From Leucobacter sp. 7(1) (GTDB taxonomy: Bacteria > Actinomycetota > Actinomycetes > Actinomycetales > Microbacteriaceae), in the NCBI RefSeq assembly GCF_900163635.1, contig NZ_FUID01000061.1, forward strand, positions 1-57,224: a stretch of DNA of 57,224 nt. Direction: 5' to 3'. Positions 45,719 through 55,200 of the stretch are shown piece by piece. The stretch's first letter is position 1. The number at the start of each line of letters is the position of its first letter. Position numbers and translations under genes: made by a program. Below the pieces are notes generated by a model. That model saw only the letters and a program-made list of their open reading frames with translations. It was not told the origin of the DNA and ran no database searches.

Positions 45719-46086
45719 CCACCGTGTATACCGTTGCAGATATTGTCGCCGTCCACTCCAGCACGCTGGCCGGGTCCACCCCGCCGGTCGAGTCCTACGA
45801 CCGCGTGAGTCCGGGCTGGCAGGAGTCCGAACACCGCGTGGAGATGGGTGCCCCCGCCGTCGAGGGTGGGTACTGGGTCGGTGAGCCCGGTTCGGTCGCA
45901 TTCGACTCGTGGCCCTACAACGAGTTGTGCGTCATCCTGTCGGGCCGCGTCGCCGTGGAAGACAGCACCGGGGTGCGCCTCGAATGGGGCGCGGGGGAAT
46001 CGTTCCAGATTCCCCAGGGCTTCTCTGGCGTGTGGCACACGCTGGAGCCCACCGAGAAAGTGTTTGTCGGGGTGACCTCCGCGTAG
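45715..46086 (+). CDS. Small cupin (DUF861/Cupin_3-like) protein
   Basis: A 123-residue single cupin from the GTG overlapping the amidase stop. The two cupin motifs are visible: WPYNELCVILSGRVAVED and WGAGESFQIPQGFSGVW. EAxxF/GxW features are like the (S)-ureidoglycine/DUF861 cupins. It may be an isomerase or aminohydrolase-type enzyme in the pathway, or an ammonium/intermediate sensor; the role is not determinable. Confidence 0.8.
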   Translation: MTTVYTVADIVAVHSSTLAGSTPPVESYDRVSPGWQESEHRVEMGAPAVEGGYWVGEPGSVAFDSWPYNELCVILSGRVAVEDSTGVRLEWGAGESFQIPQGFSGVWHTLEPTEKVFVGVTSA

Positions 46087-46187
46087 GCCGCGGAGGTTCG
46101 GCCGCTTCCGTGCACGACGCTGGTTCGCTGGAGACCGTAACCGTCCTGAACCGTGCGCGGGGCCAGCGCAGTGCGTACGCTTGAGCC

Positions 46188-46850
46188 GTGGTGATTCCCC
46201 TCAACAAGCTCCGCGCCGCCGGTGCCATGCTCGGTGCCGCGCTCGTTGCGGTTGCCCTGGTGATCATTTGGGTGGCGCGGTCCGAGACGGATCGCGTCGT
46301 CTACGTGAGTGGGCTGGGCGCTGACGGCGAGCCGACCGCAGCCCGGTTCGAGCTCGCGCTGTTGCTGATCGTCGGCGGTGGGCTCATGGTCGCCTGGGGC
46401 GCGCGCGGGGTGCGCTCTCGGCTCCCGTACCTGAACGCCTGGGCCCCCTCGGCAACGCTTGTGGTGTCGTGTCTCCTGTTTTTCGTCGCCTCGCAGGTGC
46501 CGTGCACGTACGGCTGCCCGGTCCCGGTGGGGGACACCTTTACCTGGCAGGACCTGATCCATACAAGCTCCGCGGTGCTCGCCTTTGGAGCGGCGGCCTG
46601 GGCCATGCTGCAGACCGCGTTTGCCGAGGGCTACCCGCGTCTGCGCCGGATCTCCCTCGCGGCGGCAATCCTGGTTGCCGTGATTGCCGCCGCCGGAGGG
46701 ATCATGTCGCTGCTGCAGTTCCGGATCGATGTCGGGAGCCTGTTCGAGTTCATTGCCACGTCGATCGGGATCTTCTGGCTGAGTCTGCTCGGGGTTGCAA
46801 CAGCGCGCACGGCGGTGATGCCGAGCGCTGCGGCGACTACTCCCAGCTGA
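46188..46850 (+). CDS. DUF998-like six-helix membrane protein
   Basis: A 220-residue membrane protein with about six helices from the GTG at 46188. TACGCT at 46176-46181 ends 6 nt before the start, so a leaderless mRNA is likely. The layout (W at the end of helix 1 loop, FxWQDLIHTSSAVLAFGAAAWAM) is like DUF998. Function unknown. The gene ends inside the convergent dehydrogenase-propeller gene (14-bp overlap). Confidence 0.7.
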   Translation: MVIPLNKLRAAGAMLGAALVAVALVIIWVARSETDRVVYVSGLGADGEPTAARFELALLLIVGGGLMVAWGARGVRSRLPYLNAWAPSATLVVSCLLFFVASQVPCTYGCPVPVGDTFTWQDLIHTSSAVLAFGAAAWAMLQTAFAEGYPRLRRISLAAAILVAVIAAAGGIMSLLQFRIDVGSLFEFIATSIGIFWLSLLGVATARTAVMPSAAATTPS

Positions 46851-48603
46851 GCGCGAGTCCGGTTGCGGCCCCCGGCAGGGTGGTTACGACGCGCTCGACA
46901 CCAGTTCCCAACTGCACCTCACGGATAACGCCGGAGAGGTCCGAGACATATGCGACATGGTGGATCGTGTCGAGCGCAAGCCCGATCGCCTCGCGGTACC
47001 CACGGGACAGCACCGTGGGAGTTGTGCCGGGCTCACCCGCTGCCGGGATCGGTGCGCGATTAAGGGTGTTCCCGTCCGGTCCAGCGCCCCGGTCCGTCCA
47101 GTAGAGCATGCCCGCGGAGAGATCGAGTTCCAGATCGATGGGCTCGGGCAGGTCGTGCCACAGCGTCTCAATATCGCGTCGCGTCGCGGCGCGTTCGCCC
47201 TCGGGGATCTCGATCCCTGCACGCATGATCCGACCCTGACCCACATCAGCGTTCCCCTTTTGCGTCCAGTACAGGTGTCCCGCCGCGGCGTCAACAGCGA
47301 TCCCGACGCACCACTCTTCGACCTCACTGGGGCCGCTGCCGCGGGTGTCGACGAGCTGAGTGAGCCCGGAGCCATCGGCCTCAGCGCGGTAGATCCCGCG
47401 CCCCTCTCGGTCGCTCCAGTACAGCCGCCCGGTCGCCGGATCCGCCGCGAGCTGCTTGCCCGTAACAAACGATCCGCGGTCGACGATCACTTCAGGCTCG
47501 CCGCCTGTCAGGGGGATCCGCTGTACAGATCCATTGCGGGTGGTGAACTCCGGTTCTTCTCCCGTGGCAGCAGCACCATCGGGTTGCCCCATGCACGTGA
47601 ACGTCACTGCCCCGGCTGAGGTGTCCACGGCAATCCCGTCGGGGGCCTCGCGCAATCCCGACACGAGCGGCACAGTGTCGCCCGAACGAGGGTCGATGCG
47701 ATTCACGCTCCCACCGAGCACGTCGAGTGCGTACAGCACCGGGCGGCGCTGCTCCGAGCCGACAGTTGCACGCACGGCCCGAGTGATGCGATCGCGCCGA
47801 CCCGCGCGCTCCGGGTAGGTGTCCGCAATCCCGTAGGTCGATTCGACCTGCTGCACCAGCGCCTCGCGGGCTGCAGGGGTGAGTTCGGGCCGATGCAGTT
47901 CGATCGCGTCGAGCGCGGCTCCCACGTGTTCGATGATGTGCCGCAGGCCCGCGGGGCCGCCGCCCAAATGAGAAGCCTCGAACACGCCGATCGACGCCCA
48001 GCGCAGCCCCAGGGACTCTTGGAAGATCACGTCGAAGTCGCGTGCATCAACCACGCCGTTCGCGACCAGCCACATCGCTTCGTCAAGCACCGCCTTCTGG
48101 ACTCGGTTTCCCACGAAGCCGGGCACCTCGCGTTGCAGGGCAACGGGAACCTTTCCGATGTCGCGGTAGATCCGCTCGGCTGCCTGCACAAGATCGGCGC
48201 GGGTGTCGGGCCCGGGCACGATCTCGACAAGCGGCATGATCTGCGGCGGATTGTACGGGTGGCCCACCAGGATCTGCTCCGCGCGCTCGTTGCCCTCGGC
48301 AAGGAGCGAGGGCAGCAAGCTCGACGTCGAGGACGCGATGATCGTGTCCTCGGAGGCCGCTGCAGCGATGTCTGCGAGCAGGGAGCGCTTGATTTCCAGG
48401 CGCTCGGGTCCGTTCTCTTGCACAAGTGTGGCCCCGCGGACCGCGTCAGCGATTGAGCCCGCAATCTCGAATCCGCGATCCGTGGGAATCGCGTCGGGGG
48501 AGACATCGTAGATCGCGACCTCCCAGCCGCGCTCGCGGAAGAGCTCGGCCCAGGAGAGGCCGATGACCCCAGCTCCGATGATGGCAACGCGTGAGGTAGT
48601 CAT
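46837..48603 (-). CDS. 3-hydroxyacyl-CoA/carnitine-type dehydrogenase fused to a YWTD beta-propeller
   Basis: A 588-residue single frame. Residues 1-282 form a Rossmann dehydrogenase: GAGVIGLSW (10-18), an EIKRSLLADI segment, SSTSSLLPS, GHPYNPPQIMPLVEIVPG, then the helical dimer domain. This is most like L-carnitine dehydrogenase. Residues about 288-588 are beta-propeller repeats with LYALD, LYWSD, LYWTQ, LYWTD and AYVSD motifs, as in LDL-receptor class B/YWTD and SMP-30-like propellers. No signal peptide is visible. The propeller may act on the oxidised product (lactonase) or give substrate selectivity; both are inference. The TetR gene and a second dehydrogenase lie next to it. Confidence 0.8.
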   Translation of the reverse strand: MTTSRVAIIGAGVIGLSWAELFRERGWEVAIYDVSPDAIPTDRGFEIAGSIADAVRGATLVQENGPERLEIKRSLLADIAAAASEDTIIASSTSSLLPSLLAEGNERAEQILVGHPYNPPQIMPLVEIVPGPDTRADLVQAAERIYRDIGKVPVALQREVPGFVGNRVQKAVLDEAMWLVANGVVDARDFDVIFQESLGLRWASIGVFEASHLGGGPAGLRHIIEHVGAALDAIELHRPELTPAAREALVQQVESTYGIADTYPERAGRRDRITRAVRATVGSEQRRPVLYALDVLGGSVNRIDPRSGDTVPLVSGLREAPDGIAVDTSAGAVTFTCMGQPDGAAATGEEPEFTTRNGSVQRIPLTGGEPEVIVDRGSFVTGKQLAADPATGRLYWSDREGRGIYRAEADGSGLTQLVDTRGSGPSEVEEWCVGIAVDAAAGHLYWTQKGNADVGQGRIMRAGIEIPEGERAATRRDIETLWHDLPEPIDLELDLSAGMLYWTDRGAGPDGNTLNRAPIPAAGEPGTTPTVLSRGYREAIGLALDTIHHVAYVSDLSGVIREVQLGTGVERVVTTLPGAATGLALSWE

Positions 48604-48685
48604 AGTGTCTGAACCTTTCTGAGTGTGGAACTGGCGGGACCGTCAGTGGGTGGAACGCGGCAGCTTGGGTGGCAGCGGTTGCGGG

Positions 48686-49354
48686 TTAGCCGGTGGGAAC
48701 GTCGCTCAGGACGCCGCGCAGCGCGGTGAGGATTGCGTCGCGGCGCAGCCTGTCCGGAGTATCGACGAACGGCCCTTGGAGTACCGAGCCCACGTGGCAC
48801 GCGATCAGGATGCGTGTTGCTTCGTCGGCATCCGGAATCAGCTCGGCTCCGACGGCCTGCGCAACACCCTGCAGCACGGGAACGACCTGATGCTGGAATG
48901 CCTCGCCGTGCGCGCGCAGGACCTCGGCCATTTCCGGGTCGCTGCCTGCGCGCAGACCAAAAATTGCCCGGAGCGCGTACCACTGGGTGTCTGCAGGAAT
49001 GACGCGGAGCATCTCATCGGCCGCCGACTCAATCACGACCTCCCGGGACTCGCCTGCTTGGGGGTGGTGTTGTTCGAAGCCCTCCATGCCCGCGATCAGT
49101 TCATCGGTCTTACGTTCATATAGTGCGAAAAACACGTCGTCCACTGTGCGGAAGTTCGAGTAGAACGCGCCACGCGTGAAGCCCGCGCGGGAGCAGATCT
49201 CGTCGATAGAAGCGGACGGGGCACCGCGCTCAGCGAAGATCGCGGCGGCCGCGTCGAGGAGTGCGCCCCGGGTGCGCACGCGCGCCCGGGGTGCGGCGGG
49301 TGCAGCCGGTGCGCCGACGTCGCTCGCAGTGCCGGTGGAGTCGCCCTGGGTCAT
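48686..49354 (-). CDS. TetR-family transcriptional regulator
   Basis: A 222-residue regulator. After a 20-residue Ala/Pro-rich lead comes the helix-turn-helix RGALLDAAAAIFAERGAPSASIDEICSRAGFTRGAFYSNFRTVDDVFFALYE. GAAAGGGA precedes the ATG. It is divergent from the dehydrogenase at 49451 and 82 nt upstream of the fused dehydrogenase on the same strand, so it likely controls both through the palindromes at 49373-49413. Confidence 0.9.
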   Translation of the reverse strand: MTQGDSTGTASDVGAPAAPAAPRARVRTRGALLDAAAAIFAERGAPSASIDEICSRAGFTRGAFYSNFRTVDDVFFALYERKTDELIAGMEGFEQHHPQAGESREVVIESAADEMLRVIPADTQWYALRAIFGLRAGSDPEMAEVLRAHGEAFQHQVVPVLQGVAQAVGAELIPDADEATRILIACHVGSVLQGPFVDTPDRLRRDAILTALRGVLSDVPTG

Positions 49355-49372
49355 GGCCGGTTCCCTTTCATC

Positions 49373-49413
49373 ACAATTCGATGCATAATGAATTCAATAC
49401 GAATTGTATCGAA
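49373..49413. promoter_or_regulatory. Nested inverted repeats, probable TetR operators
   Basis: ACAATTCG (49373-49380) mirrors CGAATTGT (49400-49407). ttcgat (49377-49382) mirrors atcgaa (49408-49413). tgaattca (49389-49396) is palindromic. The AT-rich island sits between divergent TetR and dehydrogenase genes. Confidence 0.6.
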
Positions 49414-49450
49414 GTAGCCAGGTGAGCGCATCACCGGATTGAGAGGCATC

Positions 49451-50326
49451 GTGCAGTATTCACTTCCCGCAAACGCGGCAGAACGTCCCATCGTTGTGGT
49501 GGGGGCCGGAACGCTGGGCCGGCGCATCGCCGCAGTGTTCGCGGCCGGTGGTTCGGATGTCCGTATCGCCGACCTCCAGGAAGCGCAGCGTGAGGCGGCG
49601 CTCGCCTACATCTCGGAAACGCTGCCCGAACTCACTGAGCGCCTGGCGCAGCATGGCAAAGCCCCAGTCGCCGGATCGGTCACCGCGGTCGAGCAGGTCG
49701 CCGACGCACTCTCCGGCGCCTGGCTCGTGGTCGAGGCCGTGCCGGAGAAGCTCGAGATCAAACGGCCCCTCTTTGGGGACCTCGACCGGCTCGCCGATCA
49801 CGACGCGCTACTTGCCACGAACTCCTCCTCGTACGCCTCCCGGATGGTGATCGATGAGGTGACAAACGCTGAGCGTGTTTTCAACATGCACTTCGCTATG
49901 CCGCCGACAAGCATGGCGGTTGAACTGATGAGCGACGGCCAGACCTCGGAAGGCTTGCTCGAAGAGGTGGCTGAGGAGCTGCGACGTTTTGGACTCGCAC
50001 CCTTCATCGCACACGCCGAAAGCACAGGCTTCATCTTCAACCGAATCTGGGCCGCGATTAAGCGTGAAGCACTCGCCGTTGTAGCGGAAGGTGTCAGCAC
50101 GCCCGAGGACGTCGACGCCATCATGCGCGCCAACATGGGACTGCCAGCAGGGCCCTTCGCGCTCATGGACCAGGTGGGGCTCGACGTGGTGCTCGACATC
50201 GAAGAGCACTATGCGGCGGAGACACCGACCCTGCCGAGTGGGCCGCGCGAGCTGCTGCGTCGCTACGTCGAGGCGGGCAAGCTGGGGCGCAAAACAGGCG
50301 AGGGCTTCTACAAACACGAGGCGTAG
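49451..50326 (+). CDS. 3-hydroxyacyl-CoA dehydrogenase family protein
   Basis: A 291-residue NAD-dependent enzyme with GAGTLGRRIA near the N-terminus, EAVPEKLEIKRPLFGDLD, TNSSSYASR and NMHFAMPP, then the C-terminal helical domain ending GRKTGEGFYKHEA, a family hallmark. The GTG at 49451 has GAGAGG upstream. It probably oxidises a 3-hydroxyacyl compound in the same pathway as the fused enzyme. Confidence 0.88.
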   Translation: MQYSLPANAAERPIVVVGAGTLGRRIAAVFAAGGSDVRIADLQEAQREAALAYISETLPELTERLAQHGKAPVAGSVTAVEQVADALSGAWLVVEAVPEKLEIKRPLFGDLDRLADHDALLATNSSSYASRMVIDEVTNAERVFNMHFAMPPTSMAVELMSDGQTSEGLLEEVAEELRRFGLAPFIAHAESTGFIFNRIWAAIKREALAVVAEGVSTPEDVDAIMRANMGLPAGPFALMDQVGLDVVLDIEEHYAAETPTLPSGPRELLRRYVEAGKLGRKTGEGFYKHEA

Positions 50327-50343
50327 CGCGCAGAGGGTAGCGT

Positions 50344-50369
50344 TCGGGCCGGGCCGGGGCACGGCCCGA
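50344..50369. terminator. Hairpin between convergent genes
   Basis: tcgggccg (50344-50351) pairs with cggcccga (50362-50369) across a 10-base loop, between the ends of the dehydrogenase and the ankyrin lipoprotein. It is short and has no T-run. Confidence 0.4.
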
Positions 50370-50373
50370 GCCT

Positions 50374-51288
50374 TCACCCGCCGAGCGCCCGAATCACCTG
50401 GGCAGCGGCACTGTGCCCGGCATCCTCCGCGATATGACGTGCGGATCGTCCGTCGGCGTCGACGCTGCTCGGGTCAGCCTGCGCGCGCAGCGCCACGGCC
50501 ACCGCGTTGGCGTCTCCGGAAGCCGCCGCGTCCAGGAGTGCAGCCGCGGGATCCGTCGGCGCGGGAGCCTGCAGGATCGCCTGAAGTACCGCGGCGCTTC
50601 CCGGATACCCCTTCCACTCCGCCATCTGCAGCGGAGTGAGCCCTTCGGTTACTGAGGGGCGGTCGAGCTCTACGCCTCCGGCCGCGAGCACGCGAATCGC
50701 GGCGTGATAGCTCGGATCGTCGCGGCCGAACCAGACGGCCTCGTGAATTGCCTGGTACCCGACGCGGTTGACGTGATCGAGCGGCACACCGGCCCGGATC
50801 AGTTCGCCCGCCACGGCCCAGTGTCCGCGCTCGGCCGCTCGAATCAGGCCGGTCCCGTTCCAGCTGTCGAGATCCGCCACATTCGCACCGTGGGTGAGAG
50901 CGAGCCGCAGGAACTCGGTGTGCCCCTCGCTGCTCGCGATGAGGTACGCGGACTGCATCGTCGAGTCCTGGGCGTTCACGTCCGCGCCCTGGGCGATCAG
51001 GGCCTCTGCCGCAGCAACGTCATTTGCCCAGGCGGAATCGCGCACGAGCTGATCAAGCTCTGCCTGGCTGAGCTCCGGGGCCGCAGGGCTCGGGGGCGCG
51101 GGCTGTATCGAAGGTGCCGCGTCCGTGAGTGGCGCAGTGGAACTCGGCGACGGAGCGGGGGAGGGTGTCGGCTCCGGCGCGCAGCCCACGAGGAGTAGGG
51201 ACAAACCGACAAGCGCGGTGAGTGGCGTGCTCGCCCGGACTGCGCGAGCGGGCCTGCGAGAAGCAAAAATCGGGCTCATGTGGCTCAC
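50374..51288 (-). CDS. Ankyrin-repeat lipoprotein
   Basis: A 304-residue exported lipoprotein (lipobox LVGC, then a Pro/Ser/Thr-rich linker to about residue 75). The rest is about five or six ankyrin repeats: AAEALIAQGADVNAQDSTMQSAYLIASSEGH, LRLALTHGANVADLDSWNGTGLIRAAERGH, and so on to DADGRSARHIAEDAGH. Ankyrin proteins bind other proteins; here binding would be on the outer face of the membrane. The partner is unknown. A start 3 codons later (MSPIF) is equally possible. Confidence 0.85.
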   Translation of the reverse strand: MSHMSPIFASRRPARAVRASTPLTALVGLSLLLVGCAPEPTPSPAPSPSSTAPLTDAAPSIQPAPPSPAAPELSQAELDQLVRDSAWANDVAAAEALIAQGADVNAQDSTMQSAYLIASSEGHTEFLRLALTHGANVADLDSWNGTGLIRAAERGHWAVAGELIRAGVPLDHVNRVGYQAIHEAVWFGRDDPSYHAAIRVLAAGGVELDRPSVTEGLTPLQMAEWKGYPGSAAVLQAILQAPAPTDPAAALLDAAASGDANAVAVALRAQADPSSVDADGRSARHIAEDAGHSAAAQVIRALGG

Positions 51289-51371
51289 GCTACGTCCGGT
51301 GCGTTGTCGGAGACATCAACTGATCGGTTGAACTGCCTGGTGGGTGAGGCAGTGGCTCAGTAAAAACCAAA

Positions 51372-51405
51372 AACACCCGGTCAGATCTTCATCTGACCGG
51401 GTGTT
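51372..51405 (-). terminator. Rho-independent terminator of tRNA-Arg
   Basis: Perfect 15-bp arms 51372-51386 and 51391-51405 have a 4-base loop. On the minus strand they are followed by a T-rich run (51371-51361), directly after the tRNA. Confidence 0.95.
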
Positions 51406-51408
51406 GAC

Positions 51409-51485
51409 TGGTGCGCCCCGAGGGATTCGAACCCCCGACCTTCTGATCCGTAGTCAGATGCTCTATCCAGCTGAGCTAGGGGCGC
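51409..51485 (-). tRNA. tRNA-Arg (anticodon ACG)
   Basis: A 77-nt gene with encoded CCA (51411-51409). The acceptor arms GCGCCCC and GGGGCGC pair fully. D-arm AGCTCAGCTGGATAGAGC, anticodon loop CTACGGA and T-loop GGTTCGAATCC are all canonical. ACG is the usual CGN-decoding arginine anticodon, read as inosine after editing. Confidence 0.97.
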
Positions 51486-51666
51486 TCGTTGGTTTCCCAA
51501 CTTGGAAAACATTACACGAGCCCCCAATGAAACGGAAATTCGGGCGCGAATCCCGGGCGTGTACGCTCCCGGTTTTGGCCCAGCGTGAGCTCCGTGAGTG
51601 AGGCCACCGCACGTCACCGACCCGGTCTCCATGTTCGCGGCGCGCAGGCAAGGTACCCTTGTCTCC

Positions 51667-52218
51667 GTGCCAGAGAACATCACTGCCCCCGCGAACTCCC
51701 AGACTGCCCTTGAGCGTGCCGAGTCGCTGATCCTCGAGATCCCGGACTACCCGAGCTCTGGGATCCTGTTCCGTGACATCACCCCGCTCCTCGGCGACGC
51801 AGCCGCATTCCGGGCCACAGTCGACGCGCTGATCGCTCCCTTCGCAGGCCAGTTCGACGTCGTGGCAGGACTGGAGGCCCGGGGATTCCTGTTCGCGAGC
51901 GCCGCTGCCTATGCAAGTGGTGCCGGCCTGATGCCGGTGCGCAAAGCAGGCAAGCTGCCCCGCCCCGCGGCCAAGGTCGACTACGCGCTCGAATACGGGG
52001 TCGCCGTCGTTGAAGCGCACAACGACTTCCCGCGCGGTTCCCGCGTGCTTGTGATCGATGACGTGCTCGCCACGGGCGGCACCCTGGTGGCTGCTCACGC
52101 CCTGATGGCTGAGCTCGGCTACGAGGTCGCGGGTACCTCGGTGCTGTTTGAGATCGCGGATCTCGGCGGTCGCGCCGCGCTGAACGACCCGCAGCTCCAC
52201 ACGGTCTTCCACAGCTAA
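51667..52218 (+). CDS. apt: Adenine phosphoribosyltransferase
   Basis: A 183-residue purine-salvage enzyme (adenine + PRPP to AMP + PPi). Hallmarks are IPDYPSSGILFRDITPLL, VAGLEARGFLFASAAAY, RKAGKLPRP and the PRPP loop VLVIDDVLATGGTL. The GTG at 51667 gives the usual length; TACCCT (51654-51659) ends 7 nt before it, suggesting a leaderless start. An ATG at 51631 is the alternative. Confidence 0.95.
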   Translation: MPENITAPANSQTALERAESLILEIPDYPSSGILFRDITPLLGDAAAFRATVDALIAPFAGQFDVVAGLEARGFLFASAAAYASGAGLMPVRKAGKLPRPAAKVDYALEYGVAVVEAHNDFPRGSRVLVIDDVLATGGTLVAAHALMAELGYEVAGTSVLFEIADLGGRAALNDPQLHTVFHS

Positions 52219-52267
52219 GCACGCGAGACTGACGGGTCGGACCCGGGGTTCGGGGGAGCCAGTAAGT

Positions 52268-55200
52268 ATGAGCAAAGACGCGAAACCGTCTCGGCGCGGG
52301 TTGCCCGGCCCCGACTTCTTCGACCTCGCGGGCAGCGACCCGGACCTGCTGAACTCGGGACGGATCCCCGATCCGGCCCCCGCGCACACCCCGTTCTTTC
52401 GGTGGCTCGCACGCATCCTCACGACGATCGAGGCGCGGCTGCGAGCTCGGGGCGACACCTCGGTGCGGAACGCACTGCGTGTGGGGTGGGCCCTGCTGGC
52501 CGCCGTGGGCCTCTTCCTGCTTGTCGGCCCCGTGATCAACAAGCCACTCGAATTCGACGACGTCATCGCCTCCGCGAACGTCGACGAAGTCGATTGGGTG
52601 GCACGTGACGCCACAGTCGACTACACCGTGACGCGGGACCCCGAGGGCGGTTTCGCCACGACGGTGGAGGAGCGGTACACCGCGGACTTCCGGAACGGGC
52701 CCGAAACCGCCGTGGAGCGAGTGCTCGTCACGGAATTCCAGGGCCACGACGCGGAGTTCGCGCTCGGCCAGGTCACCGTCGACGGAGAGACGATCGCCGC
52801 CGAAGTGGACCGGCGTGCGACGACTACCACGATCCGCATCGTGCGTCCGGACGGGGAACGCTTCGATGGCGAGCACGAGATTGCCGTCAGCTACGAACTG
52901 CACAACCTGATCACCCCGAAACCAGACGACGCGACGGGGGCGATCGTCGACGCCTGGAACTGGCCCGTGTTCGGTGAGCTGTGGCCCCAGGCGACGAAGG
53001 GCATTGAGGTCTCGCTGACCCTGCCACAGGAACTCGACGAGGCGCTTGTGCGGCCGCCCCAGGCGTATGTGGGTTGGCTGATCGCGAGTGCGACGCAGTG
53101 GCTTGAACCCGACGGTGCGACTGCTGCGGGCATCCGATACAGCTTCACCAACGATCAGGGGCTTCCGCCCTACCCGGACATCCTGATCCGCACAAGCTTC
53201 GACGCCGGTACCTTTGCGCAGCCGGAGACCACAGCGCTGTTCTGGTGGCAGAGCTTTGGTCCGTTGCTCCCGCTCGCGGGACTTGCCGTGCTGACACTGT
53301 TCGCGGCCGCAGCCCGCAAGGTTGTCTGGGCGGACAGCGCCGGCGAGCCCTGGTATTTGCCGCGCAGCACGCCACCCGCGGGCCTCTCACCCGAGCTTGC
53401 CACAGCGCTGCTCGGTCGCTCGGCACACGCCGAACTTGTTGAGACGCTCACAGAGCGGGTGACCCCTGCGGAGCGCAGGTCCTGGCTGGCGCGCCTCGCA
53501 CGCGCGGGGCGTCGGGCCGGACGCCTGGGCAACGCCCCCACGGTCCTCACCACCTCGGCGCGCTGGCGTCGCTCTGATGAGGTGGTAGCGCAAGGCCTCC
53601 GATGGGTGCCGGACAGCTACGTCCGCGACTTCTTCGTCTACGCTCCAATCGCGGTCACGCTGCTGCAGTGGGGGCTGCTGCGTCAGCTTTCACACCAAGT
53701 CATTCTGCTGGTTGTGTGGTGGCCCGCCGTCTTCGTGCTGCTCGCGACCGCGTTGGCGATCGCCACGCTTGTGCTTGTGCGCCGGCCTCGTCCCCTCACC
53801 CCAAAGGGCGCACGCGCGGTGCAGGATCTCAAGGGGATCCACGTGTTTGCGCGGGCAACACGATTGCTGGATCGCGGGCCCGTGGACGAGCCGCTGCTGC
53901 CCTATGCGGTGCTGTTCGTCTCGCCGCGCCGTGCGGGATCCCGAGTGACCGAGCATGCAATCCGGGAGACCGGCGAGCTCTCGCTCGCGCAGGGCTGGCG
54001 CGGCGGGAACTTCCTGACGTTCCCCGCGATCCTGGCGCTGCTCGCCGCGGGTGCCGTCCTTGCCGGGGCGATCGGTGTTGCGGCTACGGTGCCGCCACCC
54101 TACGCCAAAGCGGAGCGGTTCAGCGACGATGCAAGCAACCTCCCGGGCATCCTTGCCACGGAGATCCAAGGCTTTGATATTCGCGCCGAACTCACCCGGG
54201 ACGACGCAGATGCCGCCCGGCTCGAGGTTGTAGAGCGCTTTACGGTGGTGTTCGCGGAGGACTCTGCGCGAGTGCCGCAGTTTGCTCGCGAGTGGAGCAC
54301 CCAGTATCTCGGTCAAGATCTCGGCTTCGAGCTCGATTCTCTGCTCGTGGACGGAGCTCCGGCACCGATCCGGGAGATCCCGCAGCCGCGCAGTGCCGTG
54401 GTCACCACCCAGCTCGCCGAGGCGCTCAGCGGGGAGCACAGCGTCGAGGTGCGCTACACCCTGGCACGCCCGGTGGTTGACGCGGGCACGGCGAGCGAAG
54501 CCACGCAGCAGCTTCGGTGGGCGGCCCTCCTCGACTCGTGGGAGGACGAGTACTACGTCAATCCCAATAACCCCTACGACGGGAGCGAGCCGGTGCGCCC
54601 GCTTCGGGTGCAGCTCACGGTCGCCCCGGAACTCGCGGACGAGATTCGCGAGGGCGGGTGGATCGACACGGATAGTGACCGGGCGAAGATCCCGTTCGTA
54701 TCCGGAAATGCGGTGGCACCGTGGGTTACTGAGATGTCGAGCTACACCGAAGACTCGCAGCGACTTGAGCTGCGTATCGGCTCGGAAAGTCATGAAAAAG
54801 ATGGCTCTGTGGTGTTCCGATTCGACGCGGACTCGGTCGAATCGCGGATCACCGACCCGATGGCGGAGCTGGATCAGAGCGCTGCCGACCCCGAGGCGGA
54901 GGATCCGGACGCGGGCTTCGAAGTCTCCCCGGAGGTGAACGCGACCCTCGGGCACTACGAACTTCAGATCGGTTCATACACGGACCTCGGGGCTCGCCTT
55001 TCCTTTGCTCCGGACACCTTTACCGGGGTCACCGCGAGCGGCGCGCAGCGATTCTTTGCTGACTACCACCGACCCTACGCGCTGATGATGTGGGGCACGG
55101 GAGGGCTGATTGCGGCCGCGCTCGGCGTCGCAGCCGCAGCGGCGCTCCGGCGCCAGACCCCGGGGCTTTCCCTGCGACTCGTCGCCTTCGTCGCGCTCCC

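Noticed and set aside
51409..51485. Integration site at the tRNA-Arg gene
   Set aside because: No integrase or direct repeat of the tRNA 3' end is visible in the window.
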